This document shows, one piece after another, positions 18,549-28,161 of a stretch of 64,000 bases of DNA. The notes under the pieces were generated by a model, which saw nothing but the letters and a program-made list of their open reading frames with translations, was not told the DNA's origin and did not search any database. This DNA comes from Candidatus Ancillula glyptotermitis. Lineage in GTDB: Bacteria > Actinomycetota > Actinomycetes > Actinomycetales > Bifidobacteriaceae. Within the stretch, counting starts at the first letter, position 1. Each line of letters begins with the position of its first letter. The stretch lies in NCBI GenBank assembly GCA_031268675.1, contig JAIRWY010000048.1, forward strand, positions 1-64,000, given 5' to 3'. The position numbers and the translations under genes were made by a program.

Positions 18549-19787
18549 ATGAGAGAAGTAAATGCTAATTTGTATGTAGTAGGCATCATTGGTGGTGGTT
18601 ATGTGGGATTACCAAATGCTGTTTATTATGCTGAACGCGGAGCTGAAGTAGTTGTTTTTGATACGGACGAGTCAGTTGTTGCTGGAATTAATTCAGGAAT
18701 TTCGCATATTGCTGATGTAGAAAATGAAGTTCTGCTAAAACTAGTGTCTGCAGGGAGAATTCGCGCTACACAAGATTTCACGCAGATCGCAAATTGCCAG
18801 TATATTTTTATAGATGTTCCAACTCCTCTAAAACATGGTGAAAAACAGCCAAGTTATGTATATATAGATATGGTTGCTTCAAGTCTAGCAGAATATCTTC
18901 CAAAAGGTAAAGGTGTAGTAGTTTTTCTTGAGTCTACGGTTGCACCTGGAGATACGTTCAGGTACTTAATACATCCACTTCAAGAAGCTGGATATAAACT
19001 AGATGTAGATGTTTACGTCTGCTTTTTTCCTGAGCGGATTAATCCTGGTGGTAGTTTTGACTTTAGAAGAGTTTCCCGCGTTTTGGGTGGATCTAAATTG
19101 GCAACGCGAAAAGCTAGTCATTTTTTCTCAGCACTGAAAAGTTCACAAGAATTACAACAGGAAATTACCACTGTTTCTAGTATAGAGACAGCTGAATTGA
19201 GCAAGATTTTGGAGAATACTTATCGCTATGTCAACATCGCTCTTATCAACGAGTTTGCTAAAGTTGCTCAAAAGATAGGTGTGGACATTACTGAAGCAAT
19301 TGATGCAGCAGGAACTAAGCCGTATGGATTTCAGAAGTTCTATCCAAACATCAAGATTGGTGGACATTGCATTCCAGTAGATCCATTTTATCTGTATAAT
19401 TCTATGCAGGAACTAGGAATTGAAATGCCACTTCTTAAGGCTGCAAGTTCGGTAAACGACTCGATGCTGAATTTCGGTGTTGAAAAAATAGTTGATGCAC
19501 TAGATAAACCTCTTAAAGTTGCCAATATTGCGTTGATTGGCGCAACTTACAAGAAAAATATTGCTGATGTACGCGAAAGTGCTGCATTTGTACTGAAAAA
19601 TAGATTACAGGAACTTGGTGCAAGCGTTGAGTTGTTTGATCCGCTTATATATCCTAAAACTTGGAAGAATGACTACACAGATTTTGACTTGGTCGTTTTA
19701 CTTGTTGGTCATACTTGCGTGGATATTGATGAGTTGAAGTCTAATTCAAAACTATTTGTTAACTTAGACTTTGATTTGAAAAAGTAG
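18549..19787 (+). CDS. UDP-N-acetyl-hexosamine/UDP-glucose 6-dehydrogenase family protein
   Basis: 412 residues. It oxidises the C6 hydroxyl of a UDP-sugar twice with NAD+ to give a UDP-uronic acid for surface glycans. The N-terminal Rossmann motif GIIGGGYVGLPNA, the central LENTYRYVNIALINEF helix and the catalytic KIGGHCIPVDPFYL with its Cys are present, followed by the C-terminal domain starting IALIGATYKKNIADVRESAA. The short spacing and the IPVDP form are closer to the WbpA/WecC (UDP-HexNAc) branch than to UDP-glucose dehydrogenase, but substrate is inference. It is followed 52 nt later by an O-acyltransferase; both are under a G-tract promoter. Confidence 0.87.
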   Translation: MREVNANLYVVGIIGGGYVGLPNAVYYAERGAEVVVFDTDESVVAGINSGISHIADVENEVLLKLVSAGRIRATQDFTQIANCQYIFIDVPTPLKHGEKQPSYVYIDMVASSLAEYLPKGKGVVVFLESTVAPGDTFRYLIHPLQEAGYKLDVDVYVCFFPERINPGGSFDFRRVSRVLGGSKLATRKASHFFSALKSSQELQQEITTVSSIETAELSKILENTYRYVNIALINEFAKVAQKIGVDITEAIDAAGTKPYGFQKFYPNIKIGGHCIPVDPFYLYNSMQELGIEMPLLKAASSVNDSMLNFGVEKIVDALDKPLKVANIALIGATYKKNIADVRESAAFVLKNRLQELGASVELFDPLIYPKTWKNDYTDFDLVVLLVGHTCVDIDELKSNSKLFVNLDFDLKK

Positions 19788-19839
19788 AGAGCTGGTGTAA
19801 AGAAACATAATGAATAGTAATGGAATAAGGTTGTAGTTT

Positions 19840-22107
19840 TTGGTAAATAAGTTTCGCCATCGATATGATATCCAAGCTCTAAGAACACTTGGCCTAGTAT
19901 TTGTGGTGATTAATCACTACTTTGAGAGTTCATTGTCTGGCGGTTATATTGGTGTTGATGTATTTTTCGTTATCAGTGGATTTCTAATTACTTCTATGCT
20001 CCTAAATAACCCACCGAAGAAATTGGCTGACTTGGGAAAATTCTGGTCACGGCGTATTCGCAGACTTTTTCCTGCTGCATTCATTTCACTAGCACTTGCT
20101 TTTGTGTTAACTCTAAACTATTCACCAGCAAGTTCTAAGGTTTCTAATTTTAAGCAAATACTTGCATCTTCGCTGTACTTCCAGAATTGGCAGCTCATTT
20201 CAGATGGTCAAGACTACTTTTTGCAAGATAATTCAACTTCTTTTGTCCAGCATTTTTGGAGTTTGTCGGTTGAAGAACAGTTTTATATACTTTGGCCCAT
20301 TCTATTTCTAGTATGTTTCTTCTTGTGTATTAAGACCGTGCTTAAACAGCGTGCATTCTTGGGGGGTATTTTAACCATCTTCCTTATTTCCTTGTCGTAT
20401 TCTATTTACTACACACCACTTCATCATGATCAAGCATATTTCTCCACGTTTACTAGGATCTGGGAGTTGGCAACTGGTGGATTGCTTGCATATTATTTTG
20501 TTATATACTTGCCCAGTATTGCCAAAAGTGGTAATTATCAGAAGAAGTTGACTGTGCGGTTTGCAAAAAATGTTGCACTTCGTTCAGCTTTGGCTGTTTT
20601 TGGGTACATCGGCGTTATATACTGTGCTTTTACTTTTGACAAATCTACACCTGTTCCTGGTCTAATAACGTTGATCCCAATAAGTTTGACTGCACTAGTA
20701 ATTTTCTGCTATACCGATACTCTTGAGGAAAGTGTGAAGGGCAATGAATTCAAGCCTGGACGAGGAGAATATTCTGCACCAATAAGACGGTTGACCTCGC
20801 ATTTTGCATTAGGCAGAATTCTCAATAGGATTATTAGGTTAAAGCCATTGCAGTATTTAGCTAGTATTAGTTATGAGGCTTATTTGCTGCACTTCATTTT
20901 TTATATGGCAGTTTTTTATGTAAAAGACGGTGAGATTTCATTGCATGACAAGATTTCAGCTATTTTGCTTGTATTTATCTGCTCTTCGATACTAAAACAC
21001 CTGATTTCTGATCCTGTACGCTTTAGGCTACATATTTTGAATGGTGGGGGGTTACATATACTTAGAACATATATTTTGGGGGGTTTTACGACCTTGACTG
21101 TTGTTGCGCTGTGCATTACTTCAACTCAGTCAATTTTGAACCATCAGCAATCTTTTGTTCCTCAGCAACCTCAAGCAGAATCTGCATCAACCAAATCTGA
21201 CAATTGTTTTGGTGCTGCTGCAGCAGTCAACGATAAATGTGACTTTATAGGGAATGCTTTAGTTATAGATCCACTTACTGCTAGTGCTGATAGATCAGAT
21301 ATTTATAAGGACAAGTGCGCAAATTCTCCGCCATTTAGCACTAGAATTGTATGCAAATATGGTGAACAAAATACTCCTAAAAAGCGCATTGCACTTGTAG
21401 GTAATTCACATGCTGTTCATTGGCAACCTGCATTTGCTATGTTTCTTGATAATGCAAAATGGGAACTTACTACATACGTAGCTTCAGTATGTTATACGAC
21501 TCTTGGGGTTACGGAACGACTTGAAACTTCTGAAAACACCAACGGTTGTAGAGGATTCAATGAATGGGCGATTTCTGAGATACAGAGGCAGAATTATGAC
21601 CTTGTTGTTGTTTCTGATTTAATCGGGTATAAAACTGTTGTAGATGCAAATGGAAAAGAAGTTGAAGATGGATTAGAAGATGGGTTTACGAAGATGTTTG
21701 AAAAGTTTGCACAATCTGGTGAAAAGATACTAGTTATAAAAGATACTCCGCCGTTTACTCAAAATGTTCCAGATTGTGTAGAGAAAAATTGGGATCCGCA
21801 AAATAAAGAAAAGTTAACAGTATGCCGAGGTAAGAAACGGAGTGCAGATGATTTTGGTGACGCTCCATATAGAGCAGCTGAAAATTTCTCACAAAAGCAA
21901 GATGTTGGCGCACTTATGCATACTGTGGATTTTGACAAGTATATGTGCCATGAAGTCGCAAATAAAAAAACTATATGCGAACCAGTAGTTGGCGGTGTAA
22001 TAGCTCGCTATGATCTAGGTCACATTACAAAAACATTTTCGCAGACATTAAGTGAACCACTTTTTGAAGTTGTAGATAAAATTTTGAATCATAAAGAGAC
22101 TAGTTAG
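19840..22107 (+). CDS. OafA-like O-acyltransferase with SGNH-type C-terminal domain
   Basis: 755 residues. The N-terminal part (about 1-430) is an acyltransferase-3 membrane domain with the typical opening YDIQALRTLGLVFVVINHYF, GGYIGVDVFFVISGFLIT, the RRIRRLFPAAF segment and QHFWSLSVEEQFYILWP. The C-terminal part (about 470-755) is an extracellular SGNH-like domain: RIALVGNSHAVHWQPAF gives the block with Asn/Ser/His, and a late D-x-x-H is visible as DLGHIT. Such proteins put acetyl groups on cell-surface sugars. The start is TTG 19840; no ATG or GTG exists in frame before the conserved RYDIQALR, and AAGG lies 9 nt upstream. Three short runs of six G occur in the gene (near 20360, 21046 and 21076). 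Confidence 0.88.
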   Translation: MVNKFRHRYDIQALRTLGLVFVVINHYFESSLSGGYIGVDVFFVISGFLITSMLLNNPPKKLADLGKFWSRRIRRLFPAAFISLALAFVLTLNYSPASSKVSNFKQILASSLYFQNWQLISDGQDYFLQDNSTSFVQHFWSLSVEEQFYILWPILFLVCFFLCIKTVLKQRAFLGGILTIFLISLSYSIYYTPLHHDQAYFSTFTRIWELATGGLLAYYFVIYLPSIAKSGNYQKKLTVRFAKNVALRSALAVFGYIGVIYCAFTFDKSTPVPGLITLIPISLTALVIFCYTDTLEESVKGNEFKPGRGEYSAPIRRLTSHFALGRILNRIIRLKPLQYLASISYEAYLLHFIFYMAVFYVKDGEISLHDKISAILLVFICSSILKHLISDPVRFRLHILNGGGLHILRTYILGGFTTLTVVALCITSTQSILNHQQSFVPQQPQAESASTKSDNCFGAAAAVNDKCDFIGNALVIDPLTASADRSDIYKDKCANSPPFSTRIVCKYGEQNTPKKRIALVGNSHAVHWQPAFAMFLDNAKWELTTYVASVCYTTLGVTERLETSENTNGCRGFNEWAISEIQRQNYDLVVVSDLIGYKTVVDANGKEVEDGLEDGFTKMFEKFAQSGEKILVIKDTPPFTQNVPDCVEKNWDPQNKEKLTVCRGKKRSADDFGDAPYRAAENFSQKQDVGALMHTVDFDKYMCHEVANKKTICEPVVGGVIARYDLGHITKTFSQTLSEPLFEVVDKILNHKETS

Positions 22108-22142
22108 CAGTAGGTTATGGCAGAATAAATGGGTGTTGAAAA

Positions 22143-22162
22143 ATGTTAAATAGATGTTAAAT
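22143..22162 (+). repeat. Tandem ATGTTAAAT with 11-bp period upstream of murF
   Basis: ATGTTAAAT occurs at 22143-22151 and 22154-22162. A weaker third unit, TTGAAAAATG, lies just before. The 11-bp spacing puts the units on one face of the helix, as for response-regulator sites. Compare 30337-30369. Confidence 0.45.
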
Positions 22163-22183
22163 TTTGTCAGAACTGTATACAAA

Positions 22184-22200
22184 TGCCCATCTTTTGGGCA
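22184..22200 (+). terminator. Stem-loop after the acyltransferase gene
   Basis: TGCCCA-TCTTT-TGGGCA is a perfect 6-bp stem with a 5-nt loop. It is followed by A-rich and not T-rich sequence, so it is either a Rho-type end or an operator upstream of murF. Confidence 0.4.
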
Positions 22201-22250
22201 GTAGATCAAAAAAAAGTTGTTTTAGTGCAACGAGCCAGTACTAAAAGGTG

Positions 22251-22256
22251 TATAAT
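22251..22256 (+). promoter_or_regulatory. -10 element of murF (leaderless)
   Basis: TATAAT preceded by GGTG. ATG 22263 follows after 6 nt. No convincing -35 is seen. Confidence 0.6.
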
Positions 22257-22262
22257 TATATA

Positions 22263-23672
22263 ATGGATGTTTCAAAAATAGTAATCAACTCAAAAAAAGC
22301 ATTTCCTGGTTGTACATTTATCCCAATTCGTGGTGAAAAGTTCGATGGACACCAGTTTATTCGTGATGCAGTTGAAAATGGGGCGATTAAGGTTGTTTTT
22401 GAAACTTCAAATCCGCATGTAGAAGAAGTGAAGAAAAGCTATAATTGTGTAGAATTTATTGAGGTTGATGATACAATTAAAGAGCTTGGAAATATTGCTA
22501 AAGAACATCTAAAAACTCTTCGGTCTAAGTGTAAGGTTATTGCAATTACTGGTTCAGTTGGAAAAACTACAACAAAGGATATTACTGCTACTTTGCTTTC
22601 AAGTGTTGGAAATGTTGTATTTGCGAAAGAGTCTTATAATAATGAAATTGGTGTACCACTGACGATTTTTGAAGCGCAAAAAGACACCGATTACCTTGTG
22701 CTTGAAATTGGTGCGAATCATGTTGGTGAAATTGAATACTTGGCAGATATTTGCACTCCTGATATTGCAGTCCTGCTAAAAATAGGAGTTGCACATCTTG
22801 GTGAATTCGGAAGCTTGTCCAATATCCAGAGTGAGAAGGTGAAGATTTTTAAAAACTTAGGTGCTGAAAATCACCAAGTTGGACAGTTGCAGAATAAAAA
22901 AAGTGTGGCAATTTTTAATCATGATGATGCAAACGCTGACTATATTCGAGAGTGCATGCCAAAAGGCGCTATTAGCATGGAATTTGGACTTGATGATGTT
23001 AAAGATGTTAGACTTGATGAAAATGGTAAGCTTTCGTTTGTGCTAGTTGATGCATTATCTGGTGCGCAAAAGGTGCAGACTGATCTTGTTGGTGAACACA
23101 ATGTTTACAACGTCTTGGCAGCATTGCGTATAACTCAGGCACTAGGATTGCAACAAGATGAAATGATTCATGTGCTAAAAACTGCTGCTCCAATTGCACA
23201 ACACAGGATGCAAGTTAAGCAGATTGGTAATTTGACTATAGTGGACGACAGTTATAATGCAAATCCAGATTCTATGCTGTCTGGTCTTAAAGCATCTGCA
23301 CAAATTGCTGCACAGAATAACGCGAAATTGGTAACTATACTTGGTGATATGCTTGAACTTGGCGACAAAACAACAGCGGAACATGCTCGAATTGGCACAA
23401 TTGCACTAAATGAAATTGGAGTTGCGCAGTTAATTGGTATAGGTACGGCATGGGCAGATTTCGGAGAGGAGCTTGATGATAAATTCAGGAACAAGTTCAA
23501 ACATGTTCAAGGCACATTAGAAGAGCAGAAAAAACAGGTATTAGCAACTTGCATTTTAGATGAAAATGTGGTATTATTATTAAAGGGTTCGTGTGCATTG
23601 AGGTTGTGGGAGTTAGGAGATTATATTATTGAATATTTGGAAAACTTGAATCAGAGAGAAGGGGTTGTATGA
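22263..23672 (+). CDS. murF: UDP-MurNAc-tripeptide:D-Ala-D-Ala ligase
   Basis: 469 residues. It adds D-Ala-D-Ala to the UDP-MurNAc-tripeptide, completing the cytoplasmic peptidoglycan precursor. The ATP-binding loop AITGSVGKTTTKD is near residue 104, then SYNNEIGVPLT, LEIGANHVGEI, a central-domain Asn/His segment (GVAHLGEFGS), and the C-terminal domain start VDDSYNANPDSM. I chose ATG 22263 (MDVSKIV) because the -10 hexamer ends 6 nt before it. An ATGA overlap links it to mraY, starting a chain of tightly coupled cell-wall genes. Confidence 0.93.
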   Translation: MDVSKIVINSKKAFPGCTFIPIRGEKFDGHQFIRDAVENGAIKVVFETSNPHVEEVKKSYNCVEFIEVDDTIKELGNIAKEHLKTLRSKCKVIAITGSVGKTTTKDITATLLSSVGNVVFAKESYNNEIGVPLTIFEAQKDTDYLVLEIGANHVGEIEYLADICTPDIAVLLKIGVAHLGEFGSLSNIQSEKVKIFKNLGAENHQVGQLQNKKSVAIFNHDDANADYIRECMPKGAISMEFGLDDVKDVRLDENGKLSFVLVDALSGAQKVQTDLVGEHNVYNVLAALRITQALGLQQDEMIHVLKTAAPIAQHRMQVKQIGNLTIVDDSYNANPDSMLSGLKASAQIAAQNNAKLVTILGDMLELGDKTTAEHARIGTIALNEIGVAQLIGIGTAWADFGEELDDKFRNKFKHVQGTLEEQKKQVLATCILDENVVLLLKGSCALRLWELGDYIIEYLENLNQREGVV

Positions 23673-24775
23673 TTGCACTTATATTAGCAGTTGCAGTTTC
23701 TCTGTTTTTGTCGCTTTTTGCCACGCCTTTGTTGATCAAGTTTTTGGTTAAACATCAACTAGGTCAATTCATTCGCCAAGATGGTCCAGAGTCGCATTTT
23801 ACAAAGCGCGGTACTCCAACCATGGGCGGTGTAATAATCGTTATTTCCACTATTGTAGGATATGCATCTGCGGCTTTGTGGATGTATATTCATCAAGGGC
23901 GATTCCCAAAAGTGTCTGGATTGCTTGTGCTTGGGTTGATGTTTTTTATGGGGCTAGTGGGATTTGTTGATGATTTGGCTAAAATACGCACTAAACAAAG
24001 TCTTGGTCTCACTGCGCGCGCAAAAATCATTTGGCAACTAATTATTGGTGTTGTTTTTGCAATCTTATGTAATAGTTTTCCGAATTCAGATGGAATATTT
24101 CCAGCTTCAAATCACATTTCTTTTATTAACGATATTTCTGTTAGTTTTGACTTTGCTGGTAAAACACTAGGTACAATTCTATTCATTATATGGGTCAACT
24201 TGATAATTAGTGCATGGACTAATGCGGTTAATTTAACAGATGGATTAGACGGTCTAGCAACTGGTGTTTCTCTGTTCTCGTTTTCTGCGTATGTGGCTAT
24301 ATGTTTCTGGGAGTTCACGCATTCATGTCATCTAGTTTCTGAATCTGCAAATGTCTGCTATAGTGTACGAGATCCCTGGGATTTGGCGCTAATTGCTGGT
24401 GCGATTACAGGTGCATGTTTAGGTTTTCTTTGGTGGAATGCTGCACCTGCTAAAATTTTCATGGGTGATACTGGTTCTTTTGCGCTTGGAGGTGCATTTG
24501 CTGCTCTTTCAATACTTTCGCATACACAGCTACTTGCGGTTATTATCGGGGGAGTGTTTGTTTTAGAGTGCGTTTCCGACATTATACAAGTTGGTTGTTT
24601 TAAACTAACTCATAAACGAGTCTTCAAAATGGCTCCAATTCATCATCATTTTGAACTTAAAGGATGGGCTGAGGTCAATGTTGTAATAAGGTTTTGGATA
24701 ATTTCCGCACTTTGTGCAGGTATTGCAGTTTTGCTGTTTTATGGTGGCTGGTTGCAAGGATTGGTTTTTGATTAG
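23669..24775 (+). CDS. mraY: Phospho-MurNAc-pentapeptide translocase
   Basis: 368 residues, about ten transmembrane helices. It moves phospho-MurNAc-pentapeptide from UDP to undecaprenyl phosphate, making lipid I. Signature segments are KRGTPTMGGVIIV, VGFVDDLAKI with its Asp pair, NAVNLTDGLDGLATG, PAKIFMGDTGSFALGGA and PIHHHFELKGWAEVNVVIRFWI. The ATG overlaps the murF stop by four bases, and murD begins 8 nt after its end. Confidence 0.95.
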   Translation: MIALILAVAVSLFLSLFATPLLIKFLVKHQLGQFIRQDGPESHFTKRGTPTMGGVIIVISTIVGYASAALWMYIHQGRFPKVSGLLVLGLMFFMGLVGFVDDLAKIRTKQSLGLTARAKIIWQLIIGVVFAILCNSFPNSDGIFPASNHISFINDISVSFDFAGKTLGTILFIIWVNLIISAWTNAVNLTDGLDGLATGVSLFSFSAYVAICFWEFTHSCHLVSESANVCYSVRDPWDLALIAGAITGACLGFLWWNAAPAKIFMGDTGSFALGGAFAALSILSHTQLLAVIIGGVFVLECVSDIIQVGCFKLTHKRVFKMAPIHHHFELKGWAEVNVVIRFWIISALCAGIAVLLFYGGWLQGLVFD

Positions 24776-24782
24776 GGGAAAT

Positions 24783-26453
24783 ATGGAAGATAGTTATAAA
24801 ATTAAAAAAACAGCACAAAAGTTTATTACATCAACTAGAGATAAACAGTTGAAATTTAGGTCTAGACTTAATACACAATTGGAATCAATTAGATCAAATG
24901 TGAATAATTACAACACTTCAGCTGGTAAAAACATGCGTAAACAAGACAATGAAAAGGAATTACAACAAGAGCAAGTAGAAGATTTTAAACTAGAAGATAA
25001 ACGCATTTTGCTATTGGGGTTGGATTCTGCTGGTAAGAGCATACTGAAACATATTCAACGCATGCAATTTAATGTACGTTCGTTTGATGAACTTATTGAG
25101 GATGCTGATATACGCACGCGCGAGGATTTACAAATAACTGATTTTGACCTAATTATTACAACCTCAATATTTGGACCGCAAGATTTAATTATTCAAGATG
25201 CATTTTTAAACAGTATCCCTGTGTGGTCTGAACTAGAACTTGCATGGTATTTAAGAAGTAATAGTAATAACACTTCACTTCCAACTCACTGGATCGGCAT
25301 TACAGGAACTAGCGGTAAATCAACAACAATTGAAATCTGCAACCTGATTTTTAATCAAGCTGAATTTAAGGTACAAGTTGCATCTGAGGGTAGTATTTTG
25401 GATGCAGTTTTAAACGAGGAGTTGGATTTTGTTATAATTGAAGTTTCTAGTTTTCTATTGCATTTTGCATATACATTTTCATTTGAAGTATCCGTCATTT
25501 TGAATATCAACGAAGATCATATTAACTGGCACGGTTCGCTTGGTGAGTATGTGAACGCTAAAAGTAAGATATTCAACAACACTTCTAAGTCCTGTATATT
25601 CAACGCTGATGATTCGGATTTACACTCAATTGTTCAAGAAGCAGATGTTGTTGAGGGTGCGCGAGCAGTTGGATTCACTCATCATTCACCAGGTCGCTCA
25701 ATGGTTGGACAGGTTGCTGGTTTGGTCACAGATCGTGCATTTTATGGAGATAATACTGACCCTCTGAGGTACCTGTATGCTAACGAGATTATGGACCTAA
25801 ACGAGTTCCCGCAGCTCCTGAACCCAGTTGAACAACTGCCATCTTATCTAGTTGATGATATTGTTGCTGCAGTTGCTGTTGCACGAACTTATGGAATTAG
25901 TGCTGATGATATATCAAATGCAGTTGCTAAGTTTGCTTATCCAGAGTCTTCAAATCAGTTGATATATGAACGCGAATTGAAAAATGAAATAAAATATGGT
26001 GTTAATAGTATATACTATGTTGACAATTCAAATAGCAATAATCCATATTCTGCTGAATCTGTAATTAAAACTTATCCTTTAAGAAGTGTGGTTTGGATTT
26101 CTGGTGGTGATACAAAAGGAATTGACTATAATCTATTTATAACGCATATTGCTCCTTATATAAGTGCAGCAATTGTTATCGGAGATGAAATGGACACAAT
26201 CTGGCATGCACTTCGTAAATACGCTGTTGAATTACCTGTATATCGAATTGAGCCGTATCCATTTTATAATGCTGTTACTCGTGCGCTTGAAAAGGCAGAT
26301 GAATTGGTGTTTGAAAACCAGACTATTTTATTTTCGCCTGCATCTAGGTGGAATTATACTACACAAGATGATTTGGTCTTACAACTAAAAGAGTATGTCC
26401 AGAAGTTGGATAATAAAATACGCGAAACTAGTATGCGGAGGGGTTATTGGTAG
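24783..26453 (+). CDS. murD: Divergent MurD (UDP-MurNAc-L-Ala:D-Glu ligase) with an N-terminal extension
   Basis: 556 residues, about 100 longer than typical MurD. Residues 1-65 are a charged, low-complexity extension (many Lys, Gln, Asn, Glu). The Mur-ligase fold follows: KRILLLGLDSAGKSI (N-domain), ATP loop GITGTSGKSTTIE (the usual GTNGKTT altered to GTSGKST), NINEDHINWHGSLGEYVNAKSKIF with the carbamylated-Lys position kept, ISGGDTKGIDYN and LFSPASRW. Two family motifs are degraded: the 'DSKATN' position reads VDNSNSNNP, and 'SPACASxDqF' reads SPASRWNYT. These contribute to D-Glu binding in known enzymes. Gene order still argues for MurD. ATG 24783 has GGGGAAAT upstream. Confidence 0.8.
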   Translation: MEDSYKIKKTAQKFITSTRDKQLKFRSRLNTQLESIRSNVNNYNTSAGKNMRKQDNEKELQQEQVEDFKLEDKRILLLGLDSAGKSILKHIQRMQFNVRSFDELIEDADIRTREDLQITDFDLIITTSIFGPQDLIIQDAFLNSIPVWSELELAWYLRSNSNNTSLPTHWIGITGTSGKSTTIEICNLIFNQAEFKVQVASEGSILDAVLNEELDFVIIEVSSFLLHFAYTFSFEVSVILNINEDHINWHGSLGEYVNAKSKIFNNTSKSCIFNADDSDLHSIVQEADVVEGARAVGFTHHSPGRSMVGQVAGLVTDRAFYGDNTDPLRYLYANEIMDLNEFPQLLNPVEQLPSYLVDDIVAAVAVARTYGISADDISNAVAKFAYPESSNQLIYERELKNEIKYGVNSIYYVDNSNSNNPYSAESVIKTYPLRSVVWISGGDTKGIDYNLFITHIAPYISAAIVIGDEMDTIWHALRKYAVELPVYRIEPYPFYNAVTRALEKADELVFENQTILFSPASRWNYTTQDDLVLQLKEYVQKLDNKIRETSMRRGYW

Positions 26454-27664
26454 TGGAGGAAAGGCTTCAGAATAAAAATTTAACTAAACATTTTGCTTTT
26501 AACTACTACTTACTGCTTGCTCCAACGGTTTTTCTTGTAGTATTTGGTCTTTGCATGGTATTTTCTGCATCTTCAATTTCGCTGATGCAACACGATATTT
26601 CACCTATAACCCTTCTATTAAAACAGTTGATTTATGCTGCGATTGGGTTAGTTGGCATGTTTGTATTGGCAAATATATCCATTGAATTCTACAGTAGATT
26701 TGCAAACCTCTGTGTGCTTATTGCGCTTGTACTTGTTGTTGGAACGCTGTTGTTTGGTTATGCAAAAGGTGGGAATAGGAACTGGCTACAAATAGGGTCT
26801 GTGACATTTCAACCATCTGAGATTGCAAAATTAGCGATTTCTGGTTGGCTTGGAATACAACTAGCTAAACTTGCTAAAGATGGAAGAATTCAAAATATTA
26901 ATGATTTACTGAACATGGAAATTATACTAGGAGTTTTTGGAATAGTTGGCTCTATTTTGCTTGGTGGAGATTTAGGAACTGCTATGATATTTCTAGTGAT
27001 TATTTTTGCTCAACTGTTCGTTTCTGGTGTTAAGTTGCGGTATTTATTCACTGTATTTGCTTTAGGTGCAATTGTGTGTGCAGGATTTGTACTAACAAGC
27101 GAGAATAGAAAAGAGCGCATTTTGGGTAATTATACGAACTGCAATGGAGATACACAGGGTTGGTGTTATCAAAGTGTACATGGTATTTATGCGCTCGCAA
27201 CTGGTGGTGTTTCTGGTGTTGGACCAGGTGCAAGTAGAGAAAAGTGGTCGTATTTACCAGAAGCGCACAATGACTTCATATTGGCTATTGTTGGTGAAGA
27301 ATTGGGAGTCGTTGGTACTCTTACTGTGCTTATATGCTACGGAATTATGATCTGGACGATGTTTCATGTGATTATGCATAATAACGATATAAGGTGTCGT
27401 ATAATTACTGCTGGAATTACTGCATGGATTGCTGGACAAGCAATTTTCAATATTGGAGCAGTTTTACGGTTTCTACCAGTTATTGGAGTCCCACTTCCTC
27501 TGGTTTCATATGGAGGAACTTCGCTTATCTCGGTGCTTTGGGCACTTGGTGTTGTCATGTCGTTCATAAAAATGGATGCTCGTATTTTAACAAGTAGCAA
27601 AAAACAGTATAAAAAACAGGCAAAAGATGTTATAGCAGTACTAGATGGTGGTGTGCGCGGATGA
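26453..27664 (+). CDS. ftsW: FtsW/SEDS-family peptidoglycan glycosyltransferase
   Basis: About 403 residues from GTG 26453 (a TTG at 26447 is an alternative, but it leaves only 3 nt behind the GGAGGGG at 26437-26443 while GTG has 9). About ten transmembrane helices. SEDS motifs present: FSASSI near residue 40, KGGNRNWLQIGSVTFQPSEIAKL, the large extracellular loop ending GVGPGASREKWSYLPEAHNDFILAIVGEELGVVG, and LRFLPVIGVPLPLVSYGGTSLI. It polymerises lipid II at the division septum with a class B PBP. The murD stop overlaps the start, and its own stop overlaps tsaE by ATGA. murG and murC, which usually follow, are not here. Confidence 0.92.
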   Translation: MEERLQNKNLTKHFAFNYYLLLAPTVFLVVFGLCMVFSASSISLMQHDISPITLLLKQLIYAAIGLVGMFVLANISIEFYSRFANLCVLIALVLVVGTLLFGYAKGGNRNWLQIGSVTFQPSEIAKLAISGWLGIQLAKLAKDGRIQNINDLLNMEIILGVFGIVGSILLGGDLGTAMIFLVIIFAQLFVSGVKLRYLFTVFALGAIVCAGFVLTSENRKERILGNYTNCNGDTQGWCYQSVHGIYALATGGVSGVGPGASREKWSYLPEAHNDFILAIVGEELGVVGTLTVLICYGIMIWTMFHVIMHNNDIRCRIITAGITAWIAGQAIFNIGAVLRFLPVIGVPLPLVSYGGTSLISVLWALGVVMSFIKMDARILTSSKKQYKKQAKDVIAVLDGGVRG

Positions 27665-28110
27665 ATAAGAAGTTGTTGTTCGAGAACTTGGAAGAAATAG
27701 ATGATTTTGCAGCAGAGTTTGTTCAAAACATTACAACTTCAACTGCCATATTTTTGATTGGAGAAATGGGAGCTGGCAAGACTACGTTTGCTGCTGCTTT
27801 GGCTAGGGCACTTGGTATAAAAGAGCGCGTGGTTAGTCCAACTTTTATAATCGGACATGAATACACTTCTGGACGTATACCACTTCTGCATATTGATGCA
27901 TATAAAATAATCACGATGTCTACTTCCACTGAAGCATTTTTAGACGAACTAGAAGCACTTGATATAGAAACTGCTCTTAAACAAGGTGTTGTTATATTTG
28001 AGTGGTGTGAAGAAATTGCTGATTTACTTGCGCCCAAACGGGTGGAAATTCATATTGAAGTTAACAAGATTTCTAGAATTCGCACTGTGGAGGTAAGATA
28101 TTGTGCATAA
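27661..28110 (+). CDS. tsaE: tRNA t6A-synthesis ATPase TsaE
   Basis: 149 residues. It is the P-loop ATPase that supports TsaB-TsaD in making threonylcarbamoyl-adenosine 37 of tRNA. The Walker A is GEMGAGKTTFAAALARALG, followed by VVSPTFIIGHEY, LLHIDAYKI (Walker B-like) and the late FEWCEEIADLL segment that is typical of the family. It overlaps the ftsW stop by ATGA, so it is co-transcribed with cell-wall genes, and its partner is the next gene. Confidence 0.93.
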   Translation: MNKKLLFENLEEIDDFAAEFVQNITTSTAIFLIGEMGAGKTTFAAALARALGIKERVVSPTFIIGHEYTSGRIPLLHIDAYKIITMSTSTEAFLDELEALDIETALKQGVVIFEWCEEIADLLAPKRVEIHIEVNKISRIRTVEVRYCA

Positions 28111-28161
28111 TTTAAAATTCTTGCAGCCAAATATTCCGCTAGTAAAGGAGGTGCTAAATCT

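Noticed and set aside
20355-21085. Three runs of six G inside the acyltransferase gene as further slippage sites
   Set aside because: Six bases are usually too few for frequent slippage; the promoter tract of the operon is the better candidate.
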